From contig NZ_LR130844.1 of assembly GCF_900626155.1 (NCBI RefSeq), positions 1,570,880-1,634,879 of the forward strand: a stretch of 64,000 nt of DNA, read 5' to 3'. Both the position numbers and the translations under genes were made by a program. The DNA comes from Anaerococcus vaginimassiliensis (lineage in GTDB: Bacteria > Bacillota > Clostridia > Tissierellales > Peptoniphilaceae). Positions 17,951 through 27,816 of the stretch are shown here, piece after piece. The notes beneath the pieces were generated by a model, which saw only the letters and a program-made list of their open reading frames with translations, made no database searches and had not been told where the DNA came from. Every line of letters starts with the position of its first letter. The first letter of the stretch is position 1.

Positions 17951-19468
17951 TTAATTATCTATTAGTTTTTCTTTTATTAAATATTCCCTTGCAACTTCAT
18001 TTGCTGATTTTCCTTCTACGTCAACTGCATAGTTCATTTTTGTCATTTCTTCAGATGTGATTTTCCCTGCTAGTTCTTCTAATATTTCCTCAAGCTCCGG
18101 ATATTCTTTTAGTGTTTCTTCTCTAAGAAGTGGAGCTGCTTGATATGGCGGAAATAGTTTTTTATCATCTTCTAAGATTTTCAAATTATTTGCTATTATT
18201 TGACTATCAGTTGAGTAAACATCTGTTAAGTCTATGGATTTGTTGGAAATTGCTGTGTATCTTAGGGCGGGTTCCATAGTTTTTACATCAAAGTTTAAAC
18301 CATATAAGCTTTTAAGACCTAAATTTCCATCTTCCCTATCGTTAAATTCTAGAGTAAATCCAGCATTTACATCATTTTCTATGTTTTTTAAATCTGATAT
18401 TTTTTCTAAATTGTTCTTGCTGGCATAGTCTTCTCTTACAGCCAAGGCATAGGTGTTTTGAAATTTGCTTGGTTTTAAATATACTAATGAATCCTGAGCT
18501 AATATTTTATCTCTAGCTAAATTGTAGACTTCTTCTGGATCATTTGATACTTTCCCGATATCTTCTTTTAATAGGCTTGATGTTATGGTTCCAGTAAATT
18601 CCGGATAGATATCGATACTTCCTGCTTTTAAAGCCTCATATAAGAAACTTGTTTTTCCAAAGTTTGGCTTTAGTTCTACTTTTATATCAGTCTCATCCTC
18701 AATTAATTCCTTGTACATATTTATCAAAATCTCTGGCTCTGCTCCTAACTTACCAGCTAGTACTAATTTTTTATTTGTCTTAGATTTAAAAGGAACAAGA
18801 CTTACTAATATTATACAAACTGTTAATATCAATGAAATCAATATAGTTCTTGGCTTTTTATTTTGTAATAATTTTATTAAGCCTCCAAATAATATTGCCA
18901 ACAAGGCTGATGATATTGCTCCAATTAATATAAGAGAGGAATTATTCCTATCTATACCTAAAAGGATAAATGAGCCCAAACCACCAGCACCTACAAGCGC
19001 TGCAAGAGTCGCTGTTCCTATAATCATTATTGCAGATGTTCTCACACCAGACATTATAATAGGCATAGCTAAACTAAGTCTATATTTTCTAAGCTTCTCC
19101 CACTTTGTCATTCCAAATGCAGTCGCCGCTTCTTCTAGTGATGGATCTATCTCAGAAAACCCTGTAACTGCTCCTTGATAAATTGGAAATATGGCATAGA
19201 TAACCAACGCTGTAATTGCTGGTATTTTGCCAATGCCCATAAATGGTATGAATAGTCCTAGAAGTGCAAGTGATGGAATAGTTTGAAATACACCTGTTAC
19301 TTGTAGGACTCCCTCGTTTACTTTTTTCCTTTCTGACAATAATATAGCCAAAGGAACGGCAATAAATATTGCCAAAATCAATGCCACTAAAGATATTTGC
19401 AAATGTTCATATAGAGCTGTTACTAGATCTGTCTTTCTTTCAATAAGTGTTCTTACTAAATCATTCAT
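17951..19468 (-). CDS. ABC importer permease fused to its substrate-binding domain (osmoprotectant/ergothioneine type)
   Basis: 505 residues. Residues about 1-205 are a BPD-type permease with roughly six membrane segments and the coupling motif EEAATAFGMTKWEKLRK. From about 230 follows an OpuAC-like binding domain (LVLAGKLGAEPEILINMY, DIYPEFTGTI). Imports quaternary amines such as glycine betaine, carnitine or choline, or ergothioneine; the same fused architecture and length occur in pneumococcal EgtU and in OpuC-type systems. Substrate not decidable from sequence. The ATPase gene lies upstream with an 8-nt overlap. Confidence 0.9.
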   Translation of the reverse strand: MNDLVRTLIERKTDLVTALYEHLQISLVALILAIFIAVPLAILLSERKKVNEGVLQVTGVFQTIPSLALLGLFIPFMGIGKIPAITALVIYAIFPIYQGAVTGFSEIDPSLEEAATAFGMTKWEKLRKYRLSLAMPIIMSGVRTSAIMIIGTATLAALVGAGGLGSFILLGIDRNNSSLILIGAISSALLAILFGGLIKLLQNKKPRTILISLILTVCIILVSLVPFKSKTNKKLVLAGKLGAEPEILINMYKELIEDETDIKVELKPNFGKTSFLYEALKAGSIDIYPEFTGTITSSLLKEDIGKVSNDPEEVYNLARDKILAQDSLVYLKPSKFQNTYALAVREDYASKNNLEKISDLKNIENDVNAGFTLEFNDREDGNLGLKSLYGLNFDVKTMEPALRYTAISNKSIDLTDVYSTDSQIIANNLKILEDDKKLFPPYQAAPLLREETLKEYPELEEILEELAGKITSEEMTKMNYAVDVEGKSANEVAREYLIKEKLIDN

Positions 19469-20201
19469 AAATTATATCACTTTCGTTTTTGAAAAACTCA
19501 CTTACAAAATCATTTTCTGGGTTGTCCATGATTTCACTAGGCTTTGCGATTTGAATAATCTTTCCTTCTTTCATAACGCAAATCCTATCAGCCAGTTTCA
19601 AGGCTTCATCCATATCATGAGTTACAAAGACTGTTGTAATCTTATACTCATCATGAATATTCTTAATTAAATCTTGTAATTGAGTTTTACTAATAGGATC
19701 TAGAGCTGAAAATGGTTCATCCATAAGTAGAATCTCTGGATTTGCTGCTATCGCTCTTAAAATTCCTATCCTTTGTTTTTCTCCACCTGATAAATCTTCT
19801 GGTAATCTATTTCTATATTTATCTGGATCAAGTCCTACCTGTTTTAGCAATTCATCAGTTCTCCTAGCTATGACTTTCTTATCCATCTTTTTCATTTCTG
19901 GAATGAGGGAAATATTCTCAGCAACTGTAAGGTTTGGAAATAGGGCTATTTGCTGAAGAACATAGCCTATATTTAGCCTAAGATCTCTTAGTGGATAATC
20001 TTTTAGTTTTTTATCTTTAAAATATATATCCCCTTCAGTTTGCTCGATAAGTCTATTTATAAGCTTTAGCGAGGTAGTTTTTCCACTACCGCTTGGACCT
20101 ACTATTACAAAAAACTCACCTTTTTTTATATTAAAATTTAAATCATCTAAAACTTTTCCACTGTCAGTATAAGCCATAGATACATTTTTATAGGTAATCA
20201 A
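19461..20201 (-). CDS. ATPase of the osmoprotectant/ergothioneine-type ABC importer
   Basis: 246 residues from a TTG start. Walker A GPSGSGKTTS, Q-loop LQQIALFP, signature LSGGEKQRIG, Walker B ILLMDEP and the switch His in VTHD are intact. A longer reading from an upstream ATG at 20240 is possible but has no RBS; the TTG at 20199-20201 follows AAAAGGAG with 5-nt spacing and begins with the usual LITYKNVS strand, so it is preferred. There is no C-terminal CBS pair, unlike Bacillus OpuCA. Operon with the permease/binding protein. Confidence 0.92.
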   Translation of the reverse strand: MITYKNVSMAYTDSGKVLDDLNFNIKKGEFFVIVGPSGSGKTTSLKLINRLIEQTEGDIYFKDKKLKDYPLRDLRLNIGYVLQQIALFPNLTVAENISLIPEMKKMDKKVIARRTDELLKQVGLDPDKYRNRLPEDLSGGEKQRIGILRAIAANPEILLMDEPFSALDPISKTQLQDLIKNIHDEYKITTVFVTHDMDEALKLADRICVMKEGKIIQIAKPSEIMDNPENDFVSEFFKNESDIIYE

Positions 20202-20289
20202 ATTAACTCCTTTTCTATTTTTTATATAAAAAATCAACAATTAAAGTCTTGTTTTCATTTATACCCAATATTATTAAAATAGATTTAAA

Positions 20290-20320
20290 AAACCTCTAAA
20301 TTTTATATATTTAGAGGTTT
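20290..20320 (-). terminator. Terminator after the 103-residue hypothetical gene
   Basis: Perfect 11-bp arms AAACCTCTAAA/TTTAGAGGTTT; TTTTTTAAA follows on the minus strand. It isolates the small gene from the downstream ABC operon. Confidence 0.85.
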
Positions 20321-20340
20321 TAATAATTCATTCTATATAG

Positions 20341-20652
20341 TTATTTGATACCATGTTTTTCCATTCTTTCCTTAAATAAATTTGTAATTATTTTTTTAAG
20401 CTCCTCTTTTTCTTTTTCAGGTAAATCGCCTGGTTTTTTTGCTACTTCATAAAGATCAGGATGCTCCTTAGCTATTTTTTCAATTGCTTTAGTGGTTGAA
20501 TGTTTTCTAACAAATATAGGTATTTTCTTAATCCAACCTTCAGGTAGCAAATCAAGTATTTTTTCAGCAGTTTCTTTGTCACTAATTTCTGATATTGACA
20601 ATCTTTTATCGATATCTTTTTGATCTTTTTCGTTAAAATCTAATAATTTCAT
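20341..20652 (-). CDS. Small hypothetical protein
   Basis: 103 residues, charged, no membrane segment, mostly helical; family not recognised. The start is taken at the second ATG (20650-20652): the GGAGGG of the apparent first codons is really its ribosome binding site, 4 nt away. Monocistronic, with its own terminator. The LLPEGWIKKIPIFVRKHS stretch and Lys-rich C-terminus are distinctive but suggest no function to me. Confidence 0.7.
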   Translation of the reverse strand: MKLLDFNEKDQKDIDKRLSISEISDKETAEKILDLLPEGWIKKIPIFVRKHSTTKAIEKIAKEHPDLYEVAKKPGDLPEKEKEELKKIITNLFKERMEKHGIK

Positions 20653-20839
20653 AGTTCCCTCCAAAAATAAATTCTGTAATTCTTAATCTTATTTAATTTT
20701 TCTTTTAATCACTACATTAATTTATACACTTTATTATTAAAAGTATTTATTTTTATTTATTATTTATTTTTAGTTATAAAGTCATAATAAATTTAAAAAA
20801 CCTTACAATCTCATTAATAGAAATTGTAAGGCTGATTTT

Positions 20840-22135
20840 TTATAATACTATATCTTTGCCTTCAAGTATTAAGTTCATATTTTTCATAGAACACATACTA
20901 CCGCACATAGTACAAGTTCCTTCATCTTCTGGATTGGATGCGTCTCTATATTCCCTGCATTTTTCAGGATCAAGGGCAAGCTCAAACATACCTTCCCAGT
21001 CTAGTTTTTGTCTTCTTTTACTCATTTCAAGGTCGATATTTCTAGCATCCTTTAATTTTGCAATATCCCCTGCATGAGCGGCTATTTTTGCAGCAACAAT
21101 TCCTTCTTTTACATCATTTACATCAGGTAGTCTCAAATGTTCAGCAGGCGTTACATAACATAGGAAATCTGCTCCATGGCTTGCTGCAATTGCTCCACCA
21201 ATAGCACTTGTAATATGGTCATATCCAGGTGCGATATCAGTTACCAAAGGTCCTAGTACATAGAAAGGTGCGTTGCGGCAAAGTTTTTTCTCAAGCTTCA
21301 TGTTCATTTCTATATCATCAATTGGAACATGGCCTGGTCCTTCTATAATAACTTGAACATCTTTTTCCCAAGCTCTTTTTGTCAATTCTCCCAAGGTTAT
21401 AAGCTCTGCTATTTGGGCAGGGTCTGTAGCATCATGGATACCACCTGGTCTTAAAGAATCTCCTAGGGAAAGTGTAACATCATATTCTCTTAATATATCT
21501 AATAGTTCGTCATAATATTCATAGAAAGGATTTTCTTGATTGTTCATCTTCATCCAACCAAAAAGAAGTGATCCACCACGAGATACAATCTCATTTACCC
21601 TTCTATTTCTCATGAAGATCTCAGCATTTGCTCTGTTTATTCCACAATGAATAGTTACAAAATCAACTCCATTTTCTGCATGGTTTCTAACAACATCCAA
21701 AAACTCGTGAGCTTTTATATAGCTTAATCCCTTATCTAAAAATCCTACTGCATCATACATTGGTACAGTACCAATCATAGCAGTAGATTTTTCTATAAGC
21801 TTCTCTCTAAATTCTTGGGTCTTGCCATAATTTGAAAGGTCCATTATAGATTCTGCTCCCATTTTTAGAGCCATATCTACCTTTTCCATCTCAAGATCAA
21901 GATCGTTTAAATCTTTTGATATACCAAGATTTACGTTAATCTTAGTCTTAAGTCCTGAGCCAATTCCTTCTGGAGATATAGACTTATGATTCCTATTTCT
22001 AGGAATAACAATCTCTCCTTTGGCAATCTTTTCTAAAAGAAATTGTTCACTAACATTTTCTTTCTTAGCAACGATTTTCATCTCTTCTGTAACAAAACCA
22101 TGCTTTGCAGCTTCCATCTGTGTCTTATATTTCAT
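20840..22135 (-). CDS. thiC: Phosphomethylpyrimidine synthase
   Basis: 431 residues, the short form lacking the N-terminal extension of E. coli ThiC. Converts aminoimidazole ribotide to HMP-phosphate, the pyrimidine of thiamine, by radical-SAM chemistry. The C-terminal [11 protein letters not shown] holds the non-canonical Fe-S site (Cys at spacing CxxCxxxC), and EGPGHVPID and GSLLFGWM are conserved active-site segments. It is controlled by the TPP riboswitch and terminator directly upstream. No other thi genes flank it here. Confidence 0.96.
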   Translation of the reverse strand: MKYKTQMEAAKHGFVTEEMKIVAKKENVSEQFLLEKIAKGEIVIPRNRNHKSISPEGIGSGLKTKINVNLGISKDLNDLDLEMEKVDMALKMGAESIMDLSNYGKTQEFREKLIEKSTAMIGTVPMYDAVGFLDKGLSYIKAHEFLDVVRNHAENGVDFVTIHCGINRANAEIFMRNRRVNEIVSRGGSLLFGWMKMNNQENPFYEYYDELLDILREYDVTLSLGDSLRPGGIHDATDPAQIAELITLGELTKRAWEKDVQVIIEGPGHVPIDDIEMNMKLEKKLCRNAPFYVLGPLVTDIAPGYDHITSAIGGAIAASHGADFLCYVTPAEHLRLPDVNDVKEGIVAAKIAAHAGDIAKLKDARNIDLEMSKRRQKLDWEGMFELALDPEKCREYRDASNPEDEGTCTMCGSMCSMKNMNLILEGKDIVL

Positions 22136-22140
22136 AAATT

Positions 22141-22170
22141 AAAAAAACCTCCTAAAATTATTTATAGGAG
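22141..22170 (-). terminator. Riboswitch-controlled terminator of thiC, overlapping its ribosome binding site
   Basis: CTCCTA (22165-22170) pairs with TAGGAG (22149-22154), followed by G and seven T on the minus strand. The 3' arm is part of the AGGAGG that lies 12 nt before the thiC ATG, so the same hairpin can both terminate transcription and hide the RBS. Confidence 0.8.
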
Positions 22171-22182
22171 AATAAATATGCT

Positions 22183-22256
22183 TCATCCCACGCAGGCATT
22201 ATCCTGACCGGTTTGATGGTCGAAGTCGAACTTCCTCTCAGCACATAGCTCCCATA
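22183..22256 (-). promoter_or_regulatory. TPP riboswitch (THI-box aptamer)
   Basis: Minus-strand landmarks in order: GGGAGC, CTGAGAGG, ACCGGTCAGGATAATGCC, TGCGTGGGA. CTGAGA and the GATAATGCCxGCG element are the invariant thiamine-pyrophosphate-binding sequences. It is placed directly before the terminator and thiC, so TPP should switch thiC off. Confidence 0.95.
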
Positions 22257-22290
22257 GATCATTAATTTACATATATTATTATAATAGAAA

Positions 22291-22327
22291 AAGGAGATTA
22301 AGTAAAATTTTTATACCAAATCTCCTT
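22291..22327 (-). terminator. Terminator of the NERD gene
   Basis: AAGGAGATT and AATCTCCTT arms around an AT-rich loop; TTTTCTATT follows on the minus strand. Confidence 0.8.
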
Positions 22328-22355
22328 ATTAAAACAAAATTATTAAAAGATAAAA

Positions 22356-23123
22356 CTACTTGTCTGAATTAATTTTTGTAACAAACCTACACTTAGGAAA
22401 GTTAGAAGAACCTATGAATTTCCCATATTTTCCCTCACTCTCAATCAACTTAGCTCCACATTTAGGACAAATATTTTCTTTTATTTTTTCTTTATTTGAT
22501 TTTTTAAGTCTTTTAATATCTCTTGCATGGTTAAAGTCAGTTTCTCTTGATTTATTTGAATTAATTAGTTGAATTATTTTCTGAATATCCTCTTTCTCAC
22601 ATATCTCACTAACAGATAATTCATTTATTACATCCTCTAAGTCCTTTATCTTGCAAACTTTTGCATTCTGAGTTTCAACTTTATCTAAATTTGCTTCTCC
22701 TGAGAAAGCTATTATAGAATAATATGTCATATTAGGATAATCATTTTTTAAAATTGTCTCAATAGCTTTTATATGTCCATAGTCTTGATAAACAGGATTC
22801 ATGAAGTAATTCTTGTGCTTTGGCAAATATTGACACCATTGTCTGTAAGATTCTTTTCCATATATTTTCCCTTTGTATCCCTTAGTCTCAATGCAGAAAA
22901 TACCAAAAGTAGAAACAATTATATGGTCAATCTGGCTTGTTTTTGTCAAAGTTTCTGGATTTTCTATTTTTAAATCATGGAGAATTTTGTACTTTTCCTT
23001 ATCTAAATCCTTTAAAACAACCGCTACTGCAAGCTCCCCGATATCTCCTTTAAACTTCGATTTATATACAGTAACTAATAAAATACAACCTATAAAAAAT
23101 CCTAAACTTAGCTTAATAGCCAT
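22356..23123 (-). CDS. NERD-domain (nuclease-related) membrane protein with zinc-ribbon end
   Basis: 255 residues. A short N-terminal membrane segment (about 4-20) is followed by the NERD domain (about 27-140) with GDIGELAVA, the Asp of SQIDHIIVS and the IETKGYKG strand that form a restriction-endonuclease-like active site. The C-terminal zinc ribbon begins CPKCGAK but its second half reads SSNFPKC where GCSxYPKC is usual, so one of four cysteines is Ser. Role unknown; NERD proteins are thought to act in DNA processing. Own terminator; no operon partner. Confidence 0.82.
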   Translation of the reverse strand: MAIKLSLGFFIGCILLVTVYKSKFKGDIGELAVAVVLKDLDKEKYKILHDLKIENPETLTKTSQIDHIIVSTFGIFCIETKGYKGKIYGKESYRQWCQYLPKHKNYFMNPVYQDYGHIKAIETILKNDYPNMTYYSIIAFSGEANLDKVETQNAKVCKIKDLEDVINELSVSEICEKEDIQKIIQLINSNKSRETDFNHARDIKRLKKSNKEKIKENICPKCGAKLIESEGKYGKFIGSSNFPKCRFVTKINSDK

Positions 23124-23346
23124 AATTCCACCTCAAATTTTAATTCTAATATTTTCCTTACATAAATTTTATCACTTATAAGATATAATTAAAACAATAT
23201 AAAAATAATATTCTAGTATTTACTTATAGTTTTCAATTGGTCATAATTTTTAATAAAATTTTAGAAAATTTGTTTAATTGTCCTAAATTCAATATCCTTT
23301 GAATAAATTTTCCCCTTTTGGGTTATACATAGACTAGGAGGACAAT

Positions 23347-23730
23347 ATGAAATTTTTACACACAATGATTAGAGTTAAAGACCTTGATAAGTCTTTTAAA
23401 TTTTATACTGAAGAGTTAGGTTTCGTAGAATCTAGAAGAAAGGAATTTCCAGATAAGAAATTTGATCTTGTTTATTTGAAACTTCCAAAAAGTCCAGATT
23501 ACGAACTTGAGTTAACCTATAATTATGACCAAGAAGAGGCTTACGAACTAGGAGAAGGATACGGCCATATTGCTATTTCCCACCCAGATATCAAATCTCT
23601 AAGGGAAGAATTTTTAGAAAAAGGTTTTGAAGTAACTGAACTTAGAGGCCTAAGTGATAATTCTGATAAATATTTTTTCGTAACAGATCCAGATGGTTAC
23701 AAGATTGAAATCATTCAAAAAGAAGACTAG
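23347..23730 (+). CDS. gloA: Glyoxalase I (lactoylglutathione lyase family)
   Basis: 127 residues of the vicinal-oxygen-chelate fold. The two beta-alpha-beta-beta-beta halves supply metal ligands at His5 (LHTMIRVKD), Glu in ELELTY, His in GYGHIAIS and the C-terminal Glu of DPDGYKIEI. Detoxifies methylglyoxal via a thiol adduct. Start follows TAGGAGG with normal spacing. A promoter-like region and a strong terminator make it monocistronic. Confidence 0.9.
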   Translation: MKFLHTMIRVKDLDKSFKFYTEELGFVESRRKEFPDKKFDLVYLKLPKSPDYELELTYNYDQEEAYELGEGYGHIAISHPDIKSLREEFLEKGFEVTELRGLSDNSDKYFFVTDPDGYKIEIIQKED

Positions 23731-23800
23731 GAAATAAAAATATTATAACGTGATAATACCAACAATAAATAGGTAAAACTAGTTGTTTGGTCACACGCAA

Positions 23801-23832
23801 GAAAAAAACTGCTATGTTAGCAGTTTTTTTCT
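23801..23832. terminator. Bidirectional terminator between gloA and the DUF3784 gene
   Basis: Thirteen-base arms (AAAAAAACTGCTA/TAGCAGTTTTTTT) around a 3-nt loop; the A/T tracts serve both converging genes. Confidence 0.88.
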
Positions 23833-23842
23833 TATATATTTA

Positions 23843-24145
23843 TCAATTATTATATTTTGACCCAGCACTAATTAACAAAGTTATTCCAGCAATAATTCCC
23901 ACAACAAAAGCTATAAAACTATACATAGAATGTGTTTTAGAAATGGCTATTCCAGTAATTAGAAGGCCACTACCTATTAAAATCAAACCTTGCCCTGTCA
24001 TTTTGCAAAAAACTTTTTTATTATCTGGAGAAACATTTCTGTAATGATAGCTATGTAGTATATTGATTTTCTCTCTTTTCCAAACTAAATAGCCTAATAT
24101 AATAAATACAACACCAACACCTATAACAATTATTTCACCTAGCAT
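23843..24145 (-). CDS. DUF3784-type small membrane protein
   Basis: 100 residues with three hydrophobic segments (about 3-22, 50-70, 76-95). An early GYLVWKREKINILHSYHY segment resembles DUF3784 proteins. The start at 24143-24145 is chosen because GGGAGG lies 8 nt upstream; the longer reading to 24181 has no RBS. Function unknown. Confidence 0.68.
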   Translation of the reverse strand: MLGEIIVIGVGVVFIILGYLVWKREKINILHSYHYRNVSPDNKKVFCKMTGQGLILIGSGLLITGIAISKTHSMYSFIAFVVGIIAGITLLISAGSKYNN

Positions 24146-24369
24146 AAAATATACCTCCCGAATTAATCTTCTATTCTGCAATTTTCTCCAGAATCCTAAC
24201 GTTTCATTTACTTGCTACTATAATATCACAATATAGTAGGCTACAATCTTAAATCCATTATTAAATCTTTTATATTTTTGATACCTTTTATACTAATCTA
24301 CTAACATTATATACTACAAATCGGTTTCTTATTATAGGTTAAATAATTATCATTATAAAATCTATTAAT

Positions 24370-25671
24370 CTATTCTATATTTGTATCTTTGATAACTGCT
24401 TTAATTATATCCTGATCTATCAACCTTTTAGAAGTATATGTATAATCTGTTTCTACCTTTATATCAGGAACTGTTTTGTCCAACTCATTTATGGATCCTG
24501 ATTCTGTAATCGTCAAATTATTAGCAAATCTAAGCACATATCCAGTGTTTGGGAGATTTATCTGCATTGGGTCAAAACCTAATCCTTCTCCTCCAGTTAT
24601 TGAACCAACTAATTTTGCTAGTTTTGTTTCTTTACAGAATGATGCCAGACTTTCCGAAGACGAACATACATCATCATCAACTAAAAGATAAATATCACCC
24701 TTATATCTAATGGAATCTTTAGATGGACTGATGTTAATAGTAGAAGATGCATAATAGTTAAAATCTTTTATTATTGATTTTACTTCATCTTCACATTCCA
24801 CTTTAGATAAATATTTGTTTATATCCTTACTAACCCCTTTTTGATTTATTATTTTTCTATTAAGTTTTCCGCCCTTAAAAAAACTGTGCACTGTAGTCTC
24901 ATAGTCTTTATCAATAATTTGAGGTAATAAAAAGTCTTGCCAGTACCTTGTATCTCCACCACCATTACCTCTAATATCAACAATTAAATAAGGATAGGAT
25001 TTTATTTTATCTAAGAAATTTCTTAATATTTCTTTATCATTATTTATAAACAGTTCTCTAAGGAGAGAATTAATTTTTATATAAGCAATCTTATCTTTTA
25101 TTAAAATATCTGTAGTTAAATTTTGATAATTTGGATCATTTAATAATTTTTTGTTATAATTTACATTATTAAATTTATTTATATTATCCTGATTTATCTT
25201 ATATCTACTTCTAACCTTATCCTTTTCATAAATCTTAGAAATATCATATCTCCAGTCACTATAAGAAAAATTCCTATAGATTATGTACATAAAGATTCCA
25301 TTACTTTGTGGAATTAAATTTGTATGCGAATTATTTAAATCAGACAAAACATCATTCATTCTATTGAAAAAATCTTCATCACTTATTGACTCCGAAATAT
25401 ATTTTTCATATTTTTTTCTATTTGAAAGCCAATCAAATCCATTTTTCTTTTCATTAATTTTGAAAAAAGGATAATAAGTTTTCAGAGTATTATAGACAAA
25501 ATTAAAATCCTCTATATAATTTTGGGTGCTTATTTTAGAATCTTCTATTCTGTTATCATTTAACTTAATTGAATCAATATCAATTGAATCGTTACTGTTA
25601 AAAATAGAAATTACATACCAAAAAGTTAACGCTATCGCAGAAATCATTATCAAATATTTCACTTTTTTCAT
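24370..25671 (-). CDS. S41-family (tail-specific) serine peptidase
   Basis: 433 residues. Starts with a positively charged membrane anchor or signal (about 5-25), so the rest lies outside the membrane. The S41 core has VDIRGNGGG, the nucleophile region VCSSSESLAS and SITGGEGLGF with a downstream NLTITESGS. No PDZ domain is obvious, unlike CtpA. It probably degrades or processes exported proteins or peptides. Standalone gene with a long AT-rich flank. Confidence 0.82.
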   Translation of the reverse strand: MKKVKYLIMISAIALTFWYVISIFNSNDSIDIDSIKLNDNRIEDSKISTQNYIEDFNFVYNTLKTYYPFFKINEKKNGFDWLSNRKKYEKYISESISDEDFFNRMNDVLSDLNNSHTNLIPQSNGIFMYIIYRNFSYSDWRYDISKIYEKDKVRSRYKINQDNINKFNNVNYNKKLLNDPNYQNLTTDILIKDKIAYIKINSLLRELFINNDKEILRNFLDKIKSYPYLIVDIRGNGGGDTRYWQDFLLPQIIDKDYETTVHSFFKGGKLNRKIINQKGVSKDINKYLSKVECEDEVKSIIKDFNYYASSTINISPSKDSIRYKGDIYLLVDDDVCSSSESLASFCKETKLAKLVGSITGGEGLGFDPMQINLPNTGYVLRFANNLTITESGSINELDKTVPDIKVETDYTYTSKRLIDQDIIKAVIKDTNIE

Positions 25672-25907
25672 TCGATTATTCCTCTTATAATTAACTTAAG
25701 ATTTATTTCTTATTAATTAATTTATATTATATTTGAAGTATTTATCCAAACTTATAATTAAATAATAAGACATTATATATTTCTTAATATAATTCTTAAG
25801 AATCTATTTTATATACATATATCTCTATCAAAAAACCGACATAGTCAGCTTTCATATAAAAATATATCAGATGTTGTAAAATTTAATAAATACTTGATAC
25901 TTATGTA

Positions 25908-26345
25908 TTAATCTAGCCACTTAACTTTGTCAATAAAAGTACTTGAGTCTTGATAGCCAATTTTCCCATAAAAGTTGTCGTGCATTTTGTCATTCACCGC
26001 TTTAAGCTCTACACATGAAGCTCCCATATCCTTTACATAATTCTCAAGTCTTTTAACTAATGCTGTACCATATCCTCTGTTTTGGAACTTGTAATCAATT
26101 ACTATCTCCTCTAAAGTATAACCTATAATATCATCATATTGTTTAAAATACCCCATAGCAAAACCTACGATTTTAGTCATATCTGCAATAATCAAAGAAA
26201 ATGAATCCTCCATGCTTATAACTTGATGTATTCTTTTGTAAGCTGTTTTCTCATTCCAGCTGGATCCTTCTATTTTGTTATAGTAATTAACATATAAGTC
26301 AAGTACTTTATAGATATCTTCTACGTTCATAACTTGTATTTTCAT
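25908..26345 (-). CDS. GNAT-family N-acetyltransferase
   Basis: 145 residues. The acetyl-CoA-binding motif A reads QNRGYGTALVKRLE and is preceded by the usual EEIVIDYKF strand; MGASCVELKAV and KIGYQDSS are the C-terminal GNAT strands. Substrate unknown. Confidence 0.85.
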   Translation of the reverse strand: MKIQVMNVEDIYKVLDLYVNYYNKIEGSSWNEKTAYKRIHQVISMEDSFSLIIADMTKIVGFAMGYFKQYDDIIGYTLEEIVIDYKFQNRGYGTALVKRLENYVKDMGASCVELKAVNDKMHDNFYGKIGYQDSSTFIDKVKWLD

Positions 26346-26429
26346 AAGTCACTCCAAAATCTAATAATCCAAATTCTGTATAAATCATGTTATTACTATT
26401 TATAATTTAATAATCGCCCTTATTTTCCG

Positions 26430-27392
26430 TCAGATTTTGAAAACTTCCGAATTAATATTCCTTCTTATATCTATAAACTGATTCAAGCTTCTAAAAACTT
26501 GAAAAATAGCTGAGCGTATAAGAAAGTCTTCATGAGTTTCAGGTAGTTCCATCATATTAAAATGCTCTTTTAAAAATTCAATTCTATTTTTGACCGTAAC
26601 CATATCTCCATCTTCTGTAAGGTTATTTGAAGTATCAATTATTATATCAGATATCAATTTTCCATCAGCATATTCTACGGGAATTTCCTTCAAGTCGTCA
26701 TACATCTCCTTTAAAAGGTCCATCTCTCTTTCCCTTTGGTTAAGTTTAATAAGCAAATTCTTACTATTTTCTATACGGTTGTCTTTTTCAATAATCGCAA
26801 GATCAAGTGCCTTATCTATGTCATATTCAAGCTTTTTGATCTTCCCCTCATAAACTTCTACATCAATATGTTTCACAAGAATATTTCCATAAAAATTTAA
26901 GATATCCTTTATATCACCATCAATATCTTCTATCCAATCTATCAACTCATCCTGACTTTCTGGTGCATACAAGTTGGTCAACATAGCAAATCCAGTTCCA
27001 ATAAGTACAAGGCCCAGTTCATTTATAATAATTTGAGAATTAATCGTTCCATAGCTTAATAAATGTGTAACTATTACGCTTGAAGGACCCAGGCCTAGTT
27101 CAATTTTTAATAGGAAAGATATAGGGACAAATAAGAGTAAATATAGGCCAAAGGCCCAAGTTTTGTAGTCAAAAATTTCAAATACCAAAATCCCTAAAAC
27201 AAGAGCTATTATTGCAGATAATGCCCTTTTAAATCCACCCTTCAGTGTATCTTGTCTAGTCTCAAATATATCAAGGATGGTAATAATTCCTGCTGAAGAT
27301 GAAAATTCAAGTCCTAAATATTTAGCTACAATAAGTGACAAGGTGGCTGCTATAGCTGTTTTTATAGTTGTGCTGAGTAATGTTTTATTCAT
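26430..27392 (-). CDS. Aromatic acid exporter family membrane protein (ArAE/DUF939 type)
   Basis: 320 residues. The first about 140 residues hold four to five membrane segments (KTAIAATLSLIVAKYLGLEF opening, then LSAIIALVLGILVF and others), typical of the FUSC/ArAE fold; residues about 150-320 form the helical cytoplasmic DUF939_C-like domain. Related proteins export hydroxylated aromatic acids, but the substrate here is unproven. Monocistronic by position. Confidence 0.8.
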   Translation of the reverse strand: MNKTLLSTTIKTAIAATLSLIVAKYLGLEFSSSAGIITILDIFETRQDTLKGGFKRALSAIIALVLGILVFEIFDYKTWAFGLYLLLFVPISFLLKIELGLGPSSVIVTHLLSYGTINSQIIINELGLVLIGTGFAMLTNLYAPESQDELIDWIEDIDGDIKDILNFYGNILVKHIDVEVYEGKIKKLEYDIDKALDLAIIEKDNRIENSKNLLIKLNQREREMDLLKEMYDDLKEIPVEYADGKLISDIIIDTSNNLTEDGDMVTVKNRIEFLKEHFNMMELPETHEDFLIRSAIFQVFRSLNQFIDIRRNINSEVFKI

Positions 27393-27814
27393 AGTTATTC
27401 CTTTGATGTAATTTTTATTTTTATAAATGTATTTCTTTTTAGTTGATTCTTTGATTTTTGATTGTATTTATTTTATACAATTTCCTATTTTAAGCTCAAT
27501 CATAAACCTTAGAAGTACAAATGCTTCTTGTAACATGCTTGAAACTATTTACTCATGTCTTCTTAATCATTTTATAATATAAATTTCTAAGAACCTCTAT
27601 ATAATAGGCACATAATTACCGAAATACTTATATTCACCTTTTATGATTTTTACAACCAATAAATTATATATTCTCAGCTAATCCATATTATAAAATACAA
27701 AATTGTATAATTCAATATTACGATATTACATTAAAAATATCAATATGAATAGCAATTTAAAATTTTGTAATAGTTTAGTAAATTTTTACAACAAAAAAGC
27801 GACTAGTTCGTCGC
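27393..27814. other. Gene-free AT-rich stretch
   Basis: About 420 nt between the ArAE gene and the next acetyltransferase. No ORF with an RBS, no tRNA-like fold and no strong hairpin except the terminator at its right end. It may contain only the promoter of the ArAE gene. Confidence 0.6.
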
Positions 27815-27816
27815 TT
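27797..27816 (-). terminator. Terminator overlapping the stop of the acetyltransferase gene
   Basis: AAGCGAC/GTCGCTT arms around a 6-nt loop, followed by TTTTTTG on the minus strand; the stop codon lies within the 5' arm. Confidence 0.85.
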
